From assembly GCF_024448335.1 (NCBI RefSeq), contig NZ_JAMOHM010000001.1:62001-126000 (forward strand): DNA of 64,000 bases. Reading direction: 5' to 3'. This document shows, in pieces, positions 7,962-15,296 of the stretch (position 1 is the first letter of the stretch; each line of letters opens with the position of its first letter). The notes under the pieces were generated by a model. The model was not told the origin of the DNA. It did no database searches and was given only the letters and a program-made list of their open reading frames with translations. Made by a program: the position numbers and the translations under genes. The stretch is from Stutzerimonas frequens (lineage in GTDB: Bacteria > Pseudomonadota > Gammaproteobacteria > Pseudomonadales > Pseudomonadaceae).

Positions 7962-9198
7962 GACGCAACACCGTGAAGTCGTGATCATCGGAGCCGGCCC
8001 GTCCGGCGCAATCGCTGGCGCGCTGCTCAAGCGCAAGGGCCACGACGTGCTGATCGTCGAACGCCAGCGCTTCCCGCGCTTCTCCATCGGCGAGAGCCTG
8101 CTTTCGCACTGCCTGGACTTCATCGAGGAAGCCGGGATGCTCGAGGCGGTGCGCGCGGCGGGGTTCCAGACCAAGCATGGCGCGGCCTTCGGCTGGGGCG
8201 AGCGCTACACGGAATTCGATTTCCGCGACAAGTTCACCGCTGGCCATGGCAGCACCTATCAGGTCCAGCGCGCCGACTTCGACAAGCTGCTGGCCGACCA
8301 GGCCGAGCTGCAGGGCGTGGAAATCCGCTACGAGGAAGAAGTCACCGCGGTGGATTTCACCGGCGCGCAGCCCTGGCTGCAGATTCGTCGGGCCGATGGC
8401 AGCGAATACCGCGTCGATGCCGCCTTCGTGCTCGATGCCAGCGGCTATGGCCGGGTACTGCCGCAGCTGCTGGATCTGGAAGCGCCGTCGGGCTTCCCGG
8501 TGCGCCGGGCGATCTTCACCCATATCGAGGACCGTATCGACGACCCACGCTTCGACCGCGAGAAGATCCTTATCACCACCCATCCCGAGCTGCGCGATGT
8601 CTGGTACTGGACCATTCCGTTCAGCAATGGCCGCTGTTCGCTGGGTGTGGTCGCCAGCGCCGAGCGCTACGAAGGCCGGCCGGTGAACCTCGACGCCTGC
8701 CTGCGCGAGTTCGTCCAGGAGGCACCGAACCTCAGGCGCATTCTCGCCAATGCCGAATGGGACACCCCGGCGCGCCTGATCGGCGGCTACTCGGCCAACG
8801 TCAAGAGCCTGCACGGTCCGGGCTTCGCCCTGCTGGGCAACGCCGCCGAGTTCCTCGACCCGGTGTTTTCCTCCGGCGTGACCATCGCCATGCGCTCGGC
8901 ACACATGGCCGCCGCCGTGCTGCATCGCCAGCTGAGCGGCGAACCGGTGGATTGGGAACGCGAGTTCGCCGCGCCGCTCAAGCGCGGCGTCGATACCTTC
9001 CGGACCTACGTGGAGGGTTGGTACGATTGCAGCTTCCAGGACGTGATCTACTACGAACACGCCCAGCCGGAGATCCGCCGGATGATCAGCTCGATCCTCG
9101 CCGGCTATGCCTGGGACGAAAAGAACCCCTATGTCGCCGAACCCAAACGCCGCTTGCGCGTACTGGCCGAACTCTGCTCGGCGGGTGCCGGTGCCTGA
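7948..9198 (+). CDS. FAD-dependent oxidoreductase with flavin-halogenase motifs
   Basis: A 416-residue flavoprotein of the tryptophan-halogenase/geranylgeranyl-reductase superfamily. The dinucleotide motif GAGPSG is at residues 15-20, with FSIGES at 45-50. Two features specific to flavin-dependent halogenases are present: Lys76 in FQTKHGAAFGWG, close to the position of the catalytic Lys79 of PrnA, and the motif WYWTIP at 219-224, which matches WxWxIP exactly. LLGNAAEFLDPVFSSGV is the usual C-terminal FAD-binding segment. The gene overlaps the exporter stop by 14 bases. In the cluster it could halogenate the aryl ring (xanthomonadins are brominated) or carry out another flavin oxidation or reduction. 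The motifs are seen; halogenation is inferred. Confidence 0.8.
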   Translation: MAPLETQHREVVIIGAGPSGAIAGALLKRKGHDVLIVERQRFPRFSIGESLLSHCLDFIEEAGMLEAVRAAGFQTKHGAAFGWGERYTEFDFRDKFTAGHGSTYQVQRADFDKLLADQAELQGVEIRYEEEVTAVDFTGAQPWLQIRRADGSEYRVDAAFVLDASGYGRVLPQLLDLEAPSGFPVRRAIFTHIEDRIDDPRFDREKILITTHPELRDVWYWTIPFSNGRCSLGVVASAERYEGRPVNLDACLREFVQEAPNLRRILANAEWDTPARLIGGYSANVKSLHGPGFALLGNAAEFLDPVFSSGVTIAMRSAHMAAAVLHRQLSGEPVDWEREFAAPLKRGVDTFRTYVEGWYDCSFQDVIYYEHAQPEIRRMISSILAGYAWDEKNPYVAEPKRRLRVLAELCSAGAGA

Positions 9199-9208
9199 GT
9201 GGATTGAA

Positions 9209-9715
9209 ATGAGGCGACTGCTGCTCGGCCTGTGCTTCGTGCTGCTGGCGGGCTGCGCCACGCGCGCACCGCTGCCGGCGACCACGCCGACACTCGAAGT
9301 GCCACTGCAGCTGCATATTCAGCGCCGGGGTAGCGAGCCAGCGGACTGGTTGCTGGTGATCCAGCCCGAAGGGACGTCGCTGCGCTGGTCGCTGCTCGAT
9401 CCGTTGGGCATTCCACTGGCACGACAGCAGCTGCGCGATGGCGCCTGGCACGCCGAGGGGCAGCTACGACCCAACCCAGAGGCGCGCGAACTGTTCGCCG
9501 CCCTGCTGTTCGCCCTGACTGACCGCGACCAGCTGGCCGCGCTGTATGGCGCCGCGGCCGAACAGCCAGGTGCTGGCGAGCGCCAACTGCGCCAAGCTGG
9601 CAGCGTACGCTGGCAGGTGCGCTACCGATCCACCCACAGCTTCGAACTCGACGTGGCGCCAGGGCTGACCTATCGTGTCGCCCCCTTGCCCGACTCGACT
9701 GGAAGCCAACGATGA
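9209..9715 (+). CDS. Small lipoprotein, DUF3261-like, of the aryl polyene cluster
   Basis: A 168-residue predicted lipoprotein. Its signal peptide ends in the lipobox LLAGC, with the acylated Cys at residue 16 from the ATG at 9209. A GTG at 9191 in the same frame would add six residues and overlap the FAD gene by 8 bases, as other genes in this cluster do, so that start is also possible. The mature part is rich in predicted beta strands (LLVIQPEGTSLRWSLLDP, RWQVRYR). It resembles the DUF3261 lipoproteins found in aryl polyene and xanthomonadin clusters, which are proposed to act in outer-membrane delivery. Its TGA overlaps the next ATG. No enzymatic motif was seen. Confidence 0.75.
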   Translation: MRRLLLGLCFVLLAGCATRAPLPATTPTLEVPLQLHIQRRGSEPADWLLVIQPEGTSLRWSLLDPLGIPLARQQLRDGAWHAEGQLRPNPEARELFAALLFALTDRDQLAALYGAAAEQPGAGERQLRQAGSVRWQVRYRSTHSFELDVAPGLTYRVAPLPDSTGSQR

Positions 9716-10905
9716 CCGCCTACCTCGACGCCCTTGGCGTGATCTGCGCGCTCGGCAGTGGCAAGACCGAGGTGGCAGGGCGGCTGTTCGCCGGCGACAC
9801 CTCCGGCATGCAGCCCCATACGCAGCCGGTGGCCGGTCGACACTTACCGGTGGGCGCGGTCCGCTCAGCGTTGCCGGCAATGCCTGATGACGATCCGCGC
9901 CATGCCACCCGCAACAACCAGCTGCTGCTGGCCGCTGCACTGGAGATCGAAGACGATATCCGCAAGACCATCGCCCGTTACGGCCGACATCGCATCGGTG
10001 TGGTCCTGGGCACCAGCACCACCGGCATCCAGGAAGCCGCACAGGGTATTGCCGGCCTGCTGCACAACGGCGCCTTTCCACCCGGCTACCACTATGCGCA
10101 CCAGGAGCTGGCAGCACCGGCGAGTTTTCTCGGTGAATGGCTAGAACTCGCCGGCCCCTGCTACTCGATCTCCACGGCCTGTACCTCGAGCGCCCGCGCG
10201 CTGCTAAGCGCCAAGCGCCTACTCGATGCCGGGCTGTGCGATGCGGTGCTCTGCGGCGGCGTCGACAGCCTGAGCGATCTGACACTGCAAGGCTTCACCG
10301 CGCTGGAAGCCACCAGCGAGTCGCTGTGCAATCCCTTCTCGCGCAACCGCAACGGCATCAACATCGGCGAGGCGGCGGCGCTGTTTCTGATGACCCGCGA
10401 GCCCGGTAATGCCGCCATCGCCCTGCTTGGCGGCGGCGCCAGTTCCGACGCCTACCATATCTCCGCCCCCGAACCGGAAGGCCGCGGCGCGCTTGCCGCC
10501 ATGCGCCAGGCGCTGGCCACTGCCGGCTGCACACCGGAAGAGGTCGATTACCTCAACCTGCACGGCACAGCCACCGCGCACAACGACGCCATGGAAAGCC
10601 AGGCCGTTTCCACGCTGTTTCCTCAGGGCGTCGCCTGTTCTTCGAGCAAGCCGCTGACCGGCCATACCCTCGGCGCCGCTGGCGCGCTGGAGGCGGCGTT
10701 CTGCTGGCTTGCGCTATCGCGCTTCAACGCCGACCAGCAGTTGCCACCGCATCGCTGGGACGGCCAGCCGGATCCGGAGCTGCCACCGCTGCGCCTGGTG
10801 ACCGCCGAACTGCGAATGGGTAGAACCTCGCCGCGACGGATGATGAGCAACTCCTTCGCCTTCGGTGGCAACAACATCAGCCTGATCCTGGGGGATGCAC
10901 CGTGA
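9712..10905 (+). CDS. Beta-ketoacyl-ACP synthase (first aryl polyene ketosynthase)
   Basis: A 397-residue thiolase-fold ketosynthase of the FabB/FabF type with a complete catalytic triad: Cys157 in STACTSSA, His284 in HGTATAHND and His318 in KPLTGHTLGAAG. The C-terminal SNSFAFGGNN motif is present. All three residues are intact, so this is an elongating enzyme and not a chain-length-factor homologue. It starts at the ATGA overlap with the lipoprotein gene and ends overlapping the GTG of the dehydratase gene. In aryl polyene type II synthases one ketosynthase (ApeO role) pairs with a chain-length factor and another (ApeR role) acts separately. Which role this copy has cannot be decided here. 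Confidence 0.85.
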   Translation: MTAYLDALGVICALGSGKTEVAGRLFAGDTSGMQPHTQPVAGRHLPVGAVRSALPAMPDDDPRHATRNNQLLLAAALEIEDDIRKTIARYGRHRIGVVLGTSTTGIQEAAQGIAGLLHNGAFPPGYHYAHQELAAPASFLGEWLELAGPCYSISTACTSSARALLSAKRLLDAGLCDAVLCGGVDSLSDLTLQGFTALEATSESLCNPFSRNRNGINIGEAAALFLMTREPGNAAIALLGGGASSDAYHISAPEPEGRGALAAMRQALATAGCTPEEVDYLNLHGTATAHNDAMESQAVSTLFPQGVACSSSKPLTGHTLGAAGALEAAFCWLALSRFNADQQLPPHRWDGQPDPELPPLRLVTAELRMGRTSPRRMMSNSFAFGGNNISLILGDAP

Positions 10906-11354
10906 TCGACTGGCCCATCGCCGAACTGCTACCCCACGCTGGCGACATGATCCTGCTCGACGCTGTCGAACGCTTCGATGAAGACAGCGTGGAGACGCAC
11001 CTGCAGGTACGAGCCGACGGCCTGCTCAGCGCCGCCGACGGCAGTCTGCCTGCCTGGGTCGGCGTCGAGATCATGGCGCAAAGCGTCGCGGCCTTCGCCG
11101 GCTGCCATGCGCGTCAGGCCGGTCAGCCGGTGGAGCTGGGCTTCCTGCTCGGCACCCGTAGCTACCAGTGCAATGTCGAAACCTTCCCGGTCGGCGCCCG
11201 GCTGCGCGTCCGTGCCACTCGTTCGCTGCAGGACGACAACGGCATGGGCGTGTTCGAATGTCATCTCGACGGCCCCGGCATCCATGCCGAGGCCCGTCTG
11301 AACGTGTTCCGCCCGCCAGAAGTGGCGAGTTACCTACAAGAGTCTGCCCCATGA
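10902..11354 (+). CDS. 3-hydroxyacyl-ACP dehydratase (ApeP-like hotdog)
   Basis: A 150-residue hotdog-fold protein of the FabA/FabZ-related ApeP group. The N-terminal segment LLPHAGDMILLD supplies the presumed active-site His12, and GVEIMAQSVAAFAG has the acidic residue at the helix start. The start is GTG at 10902, overlapping the ketosynthase stop; the end overlaps the reductase ATG. By family it dehydrates the 3-hydroxyacyl intermediates formed by the adjacent ketoreductase. Since the first gene of the window also ends in a dehydratase domain, this cluster encodes two, as in characterised aryl polyene systems where two dehydratases are thought to work together. Confidence 0.82.
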   Translation: MIDWPIAELLPHAGDMILLDAVERFDEDSVETHLQVRADGLLSAADGSLPAWVGVEIMAQSVAAFAGCHARQAGQPVELGFLLGTRSYQCNVETFPVGARLRVRATRSLQDDNGMGVFECHLDGPGIHAEARLNVFRPPEVASYLQESAP

Positions 11355-12079
11355 GTGAAACCGTCCTCGTCACCGGCTCCAGCCGAGGCATTGGCCGCGC
11401 CATCGCGCTGCGCCTGGCCCGCGCCGGCCATGACATCGTGCTGCACTGCCGCTCGCGCCGCGACCAGGCCGAAGCGGTCCAGGCCGAGATACAGGCGATG
11501 GGTCGCAGCGCGCGCATCCTGCAGTTCGACATCGCCGACCGCGCCGCCTGCCGGCGCGAGCTGGAAGCCGATGTCGAAGCGCATGGCGCCTACTACGGTG
11601 TCGTCTGCAACGCCGGTTTGACTCGCGACGGCGCCTTCCCGGCCCTCAGCGACGACGACTGGGACCAGGTACTGCGTACCAACCTGGACGGTTTCTACAA
11701 TGTGCTGCAGCCGCTGACCATGCCGATGATTCGCCGCCGCCAGCCGGGGCGCATCGTCTGCATCACCTCGGTATCCGGCCTGATCGGCAACCGCGGCCAG
11801 GTCAACTACAGCGCGTCCAAGGCTGGCGTCATCGGTGCAGCGAAGGCGTTGGCGGTGGAGCTGGGCAAGCGCAGGATCACCGTCAACTGCGTTGCCCCCG
11901 GACTGATCGATACCGAGATGCTCGATGCCGAACTGCCCATCGAAGAAATGCTGAAGATGGTGCCGGCGCAGCGCATGGGCACCCCGGAAGAGGTCGCCGG
12001 TGCGGTGAATTTCCTGATGTCCGCCGAGGCGGCGTATATCACCCGGCAGGTCATCACCGTCAACGGAGGGCTGTGCTGA
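11351..12079 (+). CDS. 3-oxoacyl-ACP reductase, FabG-like short-chain dehydrogenase (ApeQ-like)
   Basis: A 242-residue classical short-chain dehydrogenase. The NADPH motif TGSSRGIG lies at residues 8-15, CNAG near 88-91, and the catalytic set is Ser140 (ITSVSG), Tyr153 and Lys157 (YSASK). The ATG is in the dehydratase TGA. The protein reduces 3-oxoacyl-carrier intermediates in the polyene elongation cycle. Its position between dehydratase and ketosynthase marks it as the pathway reductase, not the housekeeping FabG, which normally sits with fabD, acpP and fabF. Confidence 0.86.
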   Translation: MSETVLVTGSSRGIGRAIALRLARAGHDIVLHCRSRRDQAEAVQAEIQAMGRSARILQFDIADRAACRRELEADVEAHGAYYGVVCNAGLTRDGAFPALSDDDWDQVLRTNLDGFYNVLQPLTMPMIRRRQPGRIVCITSVSGLIGNRGQVNYSASKAGVIGAAKALAVELGKRRITVNCVAPGLIDTEMLDAELPIEEMLKMVPAQRMGTPEEVAGAVNFLMSAEAAYITRQVITVNGGLC

Positions 12080-13311
12080 TGAGCGGCAGACGCGTAGTCG
12101 TCACCGGCATGGCCGGCATCACCTCGCTGGGCAGTGACTGGGCAAGCATCGAAGCCAATTTCAGTGCCAACCGCAGCGGCATCCGCCGCATGCATGAATG
12201 GGATCGCTTCACCGAACTGAACACGCGCCTGGCCGGCCCGGTGGACGACTTCAGCGTGCCGTCGCACTGGACGCGCAAGCAGCTGCGCAGCATGGGCCGC
12301 GTGTCACGACTGTCGGTGTTGGCCGCCGAACGCGCGCTCGTCGACGCCGGTCTTTTGGAAGACACCTCGATCCGCGACGGCCGCATGGGTGTCGCCTGCG
12401 GTTCGTCCACCGGCAGCACCGAGGAGATCAAGGCGTTCGGCAACATGCTGCTGAACTCGGTGGCCGACGGGCTGAACGCCAACTCTTACATTCGCATGAT
12501 GCCGCACACCACCGCGGCCAATATCAGCATCTTCTTCGGCCTCACCGGCCGGGTAATCCCCACCTCCAGCGCCTGTACCAGCGGCAGCCAGGGCATCGGC
12601 TACGCCTACGAGGCGATCAAGTTCGGTCGCCTGCCGCTGATGCTGGCGGGTGGCGCCGAGGAGCTGTGCGCCACAGAGGCCATGGTCTTCGATGCGCTCT
12701 ATGCCACCAGCCTGAAGAACGACGCGCCGCATACTTCGCCGCGCCCCTACGACAGCGGCCGTGATGGCCTGGTGATCGGCGAAGGCGCCGGCATGCTGGT
12801 GCTCGAGGAACTGGAGCACGCACTGGCCCGCGGCGCGACGATTCACGCCGAGCTGGTCGGCTTCGGCAGCAACGCCGATGGCCAACATGCCACCAAGCCG
12901 GAACAACTGACCATGCGCCGCGCCATGGAACTGGCCCTGGAAGACGCCGGACTTGCGCCGGCGGCCATCGGCTACGTGAATGGCCACGGCACTGCGACCG
13001 AACAGGGCGACATCGCCGAAACCCAGGCGACCCAGGCGCTGTTCGGCAGCGGCATGCCGATCAGCTCGCAGAAGTCTTTTCTCGGCCACACCCTCGGCGC
13101 ATGTGGCGCTCTGGAGTCTTGGTTCAGCATCGAGATGATGAACCGCGACCGCTATATCCACACACTCAACCTGGATTCGGTCGACCCGCGCTGCGGCGAG
13201 CTCGACTATCTGCAGGGTGCGCCTCGCGCCATGCAGCACGAGTACGTGATGAACAACAATTTCGCCTTTGGCGGGATCAACACCTCGCTGATCTTCCGTC
13301 GCTGGGCCTGA
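12079..13311 (+). CDS. Beta-ketoacyl-ACP synthase, FabF-like (second aryl polyene ketosynthase)
   Basis: A 410-residue ketosynthase with Cys166 in SSACTSGSQ, His303 in NGHGTATEQGD and His337 in KSFLGHTLGACG, so it is catalytically complete. I chose ATG at 12079 because AGGAGGG-like sequence (GGAGGG, 12064-12069) is well spaced for it, while the in-frame GTG at 12073 is too close. It overlaps the reductase stop by one base (TGATG). This is the last gene of the visible pathway operon; the following gene is 30 bases away. By analogy with ApeR or ApeO it extends the polyene chain. Confidence 0.86.
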   Translation: MSGRRVVVTGMAGITSLGSDWASIEANFSANRSGIRRMHEWDRFTELNTRLAGPVDDFSVPSHWTRKQLRSMGRVSRLSVLAAERALVDAGLLEDTSIRDGRMGVACGSSTGSTEEIKAFGNMLLNSVADGLNANSYIRMMPHTTAANISIFFGLTGRVIPTSSACTSGSQGIGYAYEAIKFGRLPLMLAGGAEELCATEAMVFDALYATSLKNDAPHTSPRPYDSGRDGLVIGEGAGMLVLEELEHALARGATIHAELVGFGSNADGQHATKPEQLTMRRAMELALEDAGLAPAAIGYVNGHGTATEQGDIAETQATQALFGSGMPISSQKSFLGHTLGACGALESWFSIEMMNRDRYIHTLNLDSVDPRCGELDYLQGAPRAMQHEYVMNNNFAFGGINTSLIFRRWA

Positions 13312-13341
13312 GTTTCACCCACAACCGCAAGGAAAACGCCG

Positions 13342-13782
13342 ATGAAAACAACCGCATGGATAGGCACAGCGCTGACGCTTCTGGTGCTGCCCGGCATCAG
13401 CCAGGCCCGTGATACCACCCATTACCTGCCGTTCGACGCCGTTGTCGCCGAAGCCACCCAGGCCGGCCGCCTGGATGGCAGCGTCAAGTTCTACCTGGCC
13501 GGCAAGACGCCGAAGCATGCCAAGGTCGTGCGTAGCGGGGTTACCACCAGCAAGAAGACCAACGCCTTCAACAAGACCGACGAAGGCGCCTGCAGCTGGG
13601 CGCTGCAATCGGCGCTGATCGCCATGCAGCAGGCCGCCAAGGCCGCCGGTGCCAATGCGGTGGTGAACATCGCCAGCAACTACAAGCATGTCGAATACAA
13701 GGACAGTCAGAAGTACGAGTGCCACGCTGGCGCCATCATGGCCGGCGTCGCCCTCAAAGGTGACCTGGCCAACGTCAAGTAA
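13342..13782 (+). CDS. Small secreted protein of unknown function
   Basis: A 146-residue protein with a signal peptide (hydrophobic core to about residue 20, cleavage near ISQA-RD) preceded by AAGGAAA as ribosome site. The mature part holds two Cys, in GACSWALQ and KYECHAG, which could form a disulfide, and a conserved-looking AAKAAGANAVVNIASNYKH segment. Similar short Pseudomonas proteins are often labelled excinuclease ABC subunit A, but no ATPase motif exists here and that name is wrong. It follows the last ketosynthase by 30 bases and could be co-transcribed with the pigment genes. I infer a periplasmic location and no specific function. Confidence 0.7.
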   Translation: MKTTAWIGTALTLLVLPGISQARDTTHYLPFDAVVAEATQAGRLDGSVKFYLAGKTPKHAKVVRSGVTTSKKTNAFNKTDEGACSWALQSALIAMQQAAKAAGANAVVNIASNYKHVEYKDSQKYECHAGAIMAGVALKGDLANVK

Positions 13783-13899
13783 GCATCTCCGGCCGATGCG
13801 CTGGGCAAGGCATCGGCTCCTCCGCGGCGACCACCTGCCGGAACGTTTGCCGGCGCCGTCGAGTCCACTGAACATCAGTGACCTCCACGGGAGCGCCTC

Positions 13900-14190
13900 A
13901 TGTTCGGCAAGTCTTCGCACACCTTCGAAATCAACTACATCTACCAGAACGACCCACGCGCAGAGACCTATGACGCCGACGTCGACAGCCTGTCCCAGGG
14001 CGAGGCGGCGCGGCACCTCATCCAGCTGCACAATGCCGACGCCGAGAACAGCCTGGTGATGCCGAAGGCCGATGCCGACGAGGCGCAGCTGCTGGAGCAG
14101 GCCGAAGTCATGGGCATCACCGACATCCGCGTGACCCGTGTTCCGAAACAGGACAAGGGCGAAACGCCCGCGCATTACAAGCAACCCTGA
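13900..14190 (+). CDS. Conserved-looking hypothetical protein, 96 residues
   Basis: A short acidic protein without signal peptide or membrane segment, start supported by GGGAG seven bases upstream. Codon usage is like the neighbouring genes. The first third reads as a beta strand followed by DADVDSLSQGEAARHL, and the end is KQDKGETPAHYKQP. I do not recognise a family. It lies 117 bases after the secreted protein gene, separated by a weak hairpin (13792-13817) without a T run, so it may have its own promoter. It converges on the LysR gene, 21 bases away. Confidence 0.55.
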   Translation: MFGKSSHTFEINYIYQNDPRAETYDADVDSLSQGEAARHLIQLHNADAENSLVMPKADADEAQLLEQAEVMGITDIRVTRVPKQDKGETPAHYKQP

Positions 14191-14211
14191 GCCACCATTG
14201 CGGTTGCGGCG

Positions 14212-15111
14212 TCAGCGCTGACTCAACGCCTCTCGTGTCACCAGATCCATGAAGGCCTGCGCCAGGGGCGACTGCTCCTGGCGGCGCTTGACCAGCCACA
14301 CGGCTGTGGTGGCGTCCTGATCCGACAGGTTGCGAAAGCGCACGCCGTCGATGCGGATGCGCTGGAACGAGGCCGGCAACACCGACACTCCCAGCCCGGC
14401 GGCAACCAGGCCGATGATGGTCAGCGCCTCGTTCGCTTCCTGAGCGATGCGCGGGCTGAATCCCGCCTGCCGTGCCAGGTTCAGCAGTTGGTCATAGAGC
14501 CCGGTACCGTAGCTGCGCGGAAAAAACACAAAGGGCTCATCTGCCAGTTCCGCCAGCGCCAGACCCTCCTCCCCTGCTTCGGCAAGCGGATGCCCGGTAT
14601 GCATCAGCGCAACTAGCGGCTCGCTGAACAGCTCGACAGTTTGCAGGCCCGGCGGCAAGGCAAAAGGGCGGATCATGCCGACCTGCAGCGCCTCGTCCTG
14701 CACCGCGTCGATCACCTGCTTGCTGGTCATTTCCTGCAGGGCAAGGTGCACCGCCGGGAAGGCCTGACGGAAGGCTAGAATCGCCCGCGGCAGAATCGAG
14801 GTAAAGGGCGCCGACGAGGTGAAGCCCACCTGTAGCTCGCCGATCTCACCCTGCTCGGCACGCCGCACCACGTCAACCGACTTGTCCACCTGAGCCAGGG
14901 TGCGCCGTGTCTCGTCGAGAAACAGCCGGCCGGCATCGGTCAGCGACACCCGGCGGTTGGTGCGATCGAACAGGCGCACACCCAGTTCCTGTTCCAGGGC
15001 CTGGATCTGCTGGCTCAGCGGCGGCTGAGAAATGCGCAGCAGTTCGGCTGCCCGTCCGAAGTGCAGCTCTTCGGCCACCGCGACGAAATAGCGTAGATGT
15101 CTCAGTTCCAT
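14212..15111 (-). CDS. LysR family transcriptional regulator
   Basis: A 299-residue LysR regulator. The start is the ATG at 15111 giving MELRHLRYFVAVAEELHF, the canonical winged-helix N-terminus; a longer frame upstream is not needed. The helix-turn-helix covers about residues 18-60 (FGRAAELLRISQPPLSQQI), and the effector domain runs from about 90 to the end (GELQVGFTSSAPF, GLGVSVLPASF). It is divergent from the MFS transporter gene, so control of that transporter and of itself is the likely function. The N-terminal motif and domain order resemble the BenM/CatM-like subgroup, but the inducer cannot be deduced. Confidence 0.85.
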   Translation of the reverse strand: MELRHLRYFVAVAEELHFGRAAELLRISQPPLSQQIQALEQELGVRLFDRTNRRVSLTDAGRLFLDETRRTLAQVDKSVDVVRRAEQGEIGELQVGFTSSAPFTSILPRAILAFRQAFPAVHLALQEMTSKQVIDAVQDEALQVGMIRPFALPPGLQTVELFSEPLVALMHTGHPLAEAGEEGLALAELADEPFVFFPRSYGTGLYDQLLNLARQAGFSPRIAQEANEALTIIGLVAAGLGVSVLPASFQRIRIDGVRFRNLSDQDATTAVWLVKRRQEQSPLAQAFMDLVTREALSQR

Positions 15112-15296
15112 GTGCGCCCACGATTCGCAAAACGTATCAATAAGGTCGAATAATATATTGGATAGCTTAAACAAAGCTTCCTATCATTTCGTCCACAAAC
15201 CCAAACAACAGTAACCGCGCCTGTCGATCGAAAAAACGATCAGGCGTCACGGGCCGCTTTTGGCCGGAAAAAGCGAATCGGACAGAGGTCTTCATC
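15112..15296. promoter_or_regulatory. Divergent LysR/MFS intergenic region
   Basis: This 185-bp gap holds both divergent promoters. An AT-rich stretch (15137-15175) lies next to the LysR gene, and an exact inverted repeat GATCG-A6-CGATC is at 15226-15241, closer to the transporter. LysR proteins commonly bind such gaps at T-N11-A type sites; which element is the operator is not decided by eye. Confidence 0.4.

Noticed and set aside
13342-13782. Excinuclease ABC subunit A annotation
   Set aside because: The protein is 146 residues, secreted, and lacks any ATP-binding or zinc-finger motif of UvrA.
13792-13817. Terminator after the small secreted protein gene
   Set aside because: The 8-bp stem has a 10-base loop and no T run; too weak to call.
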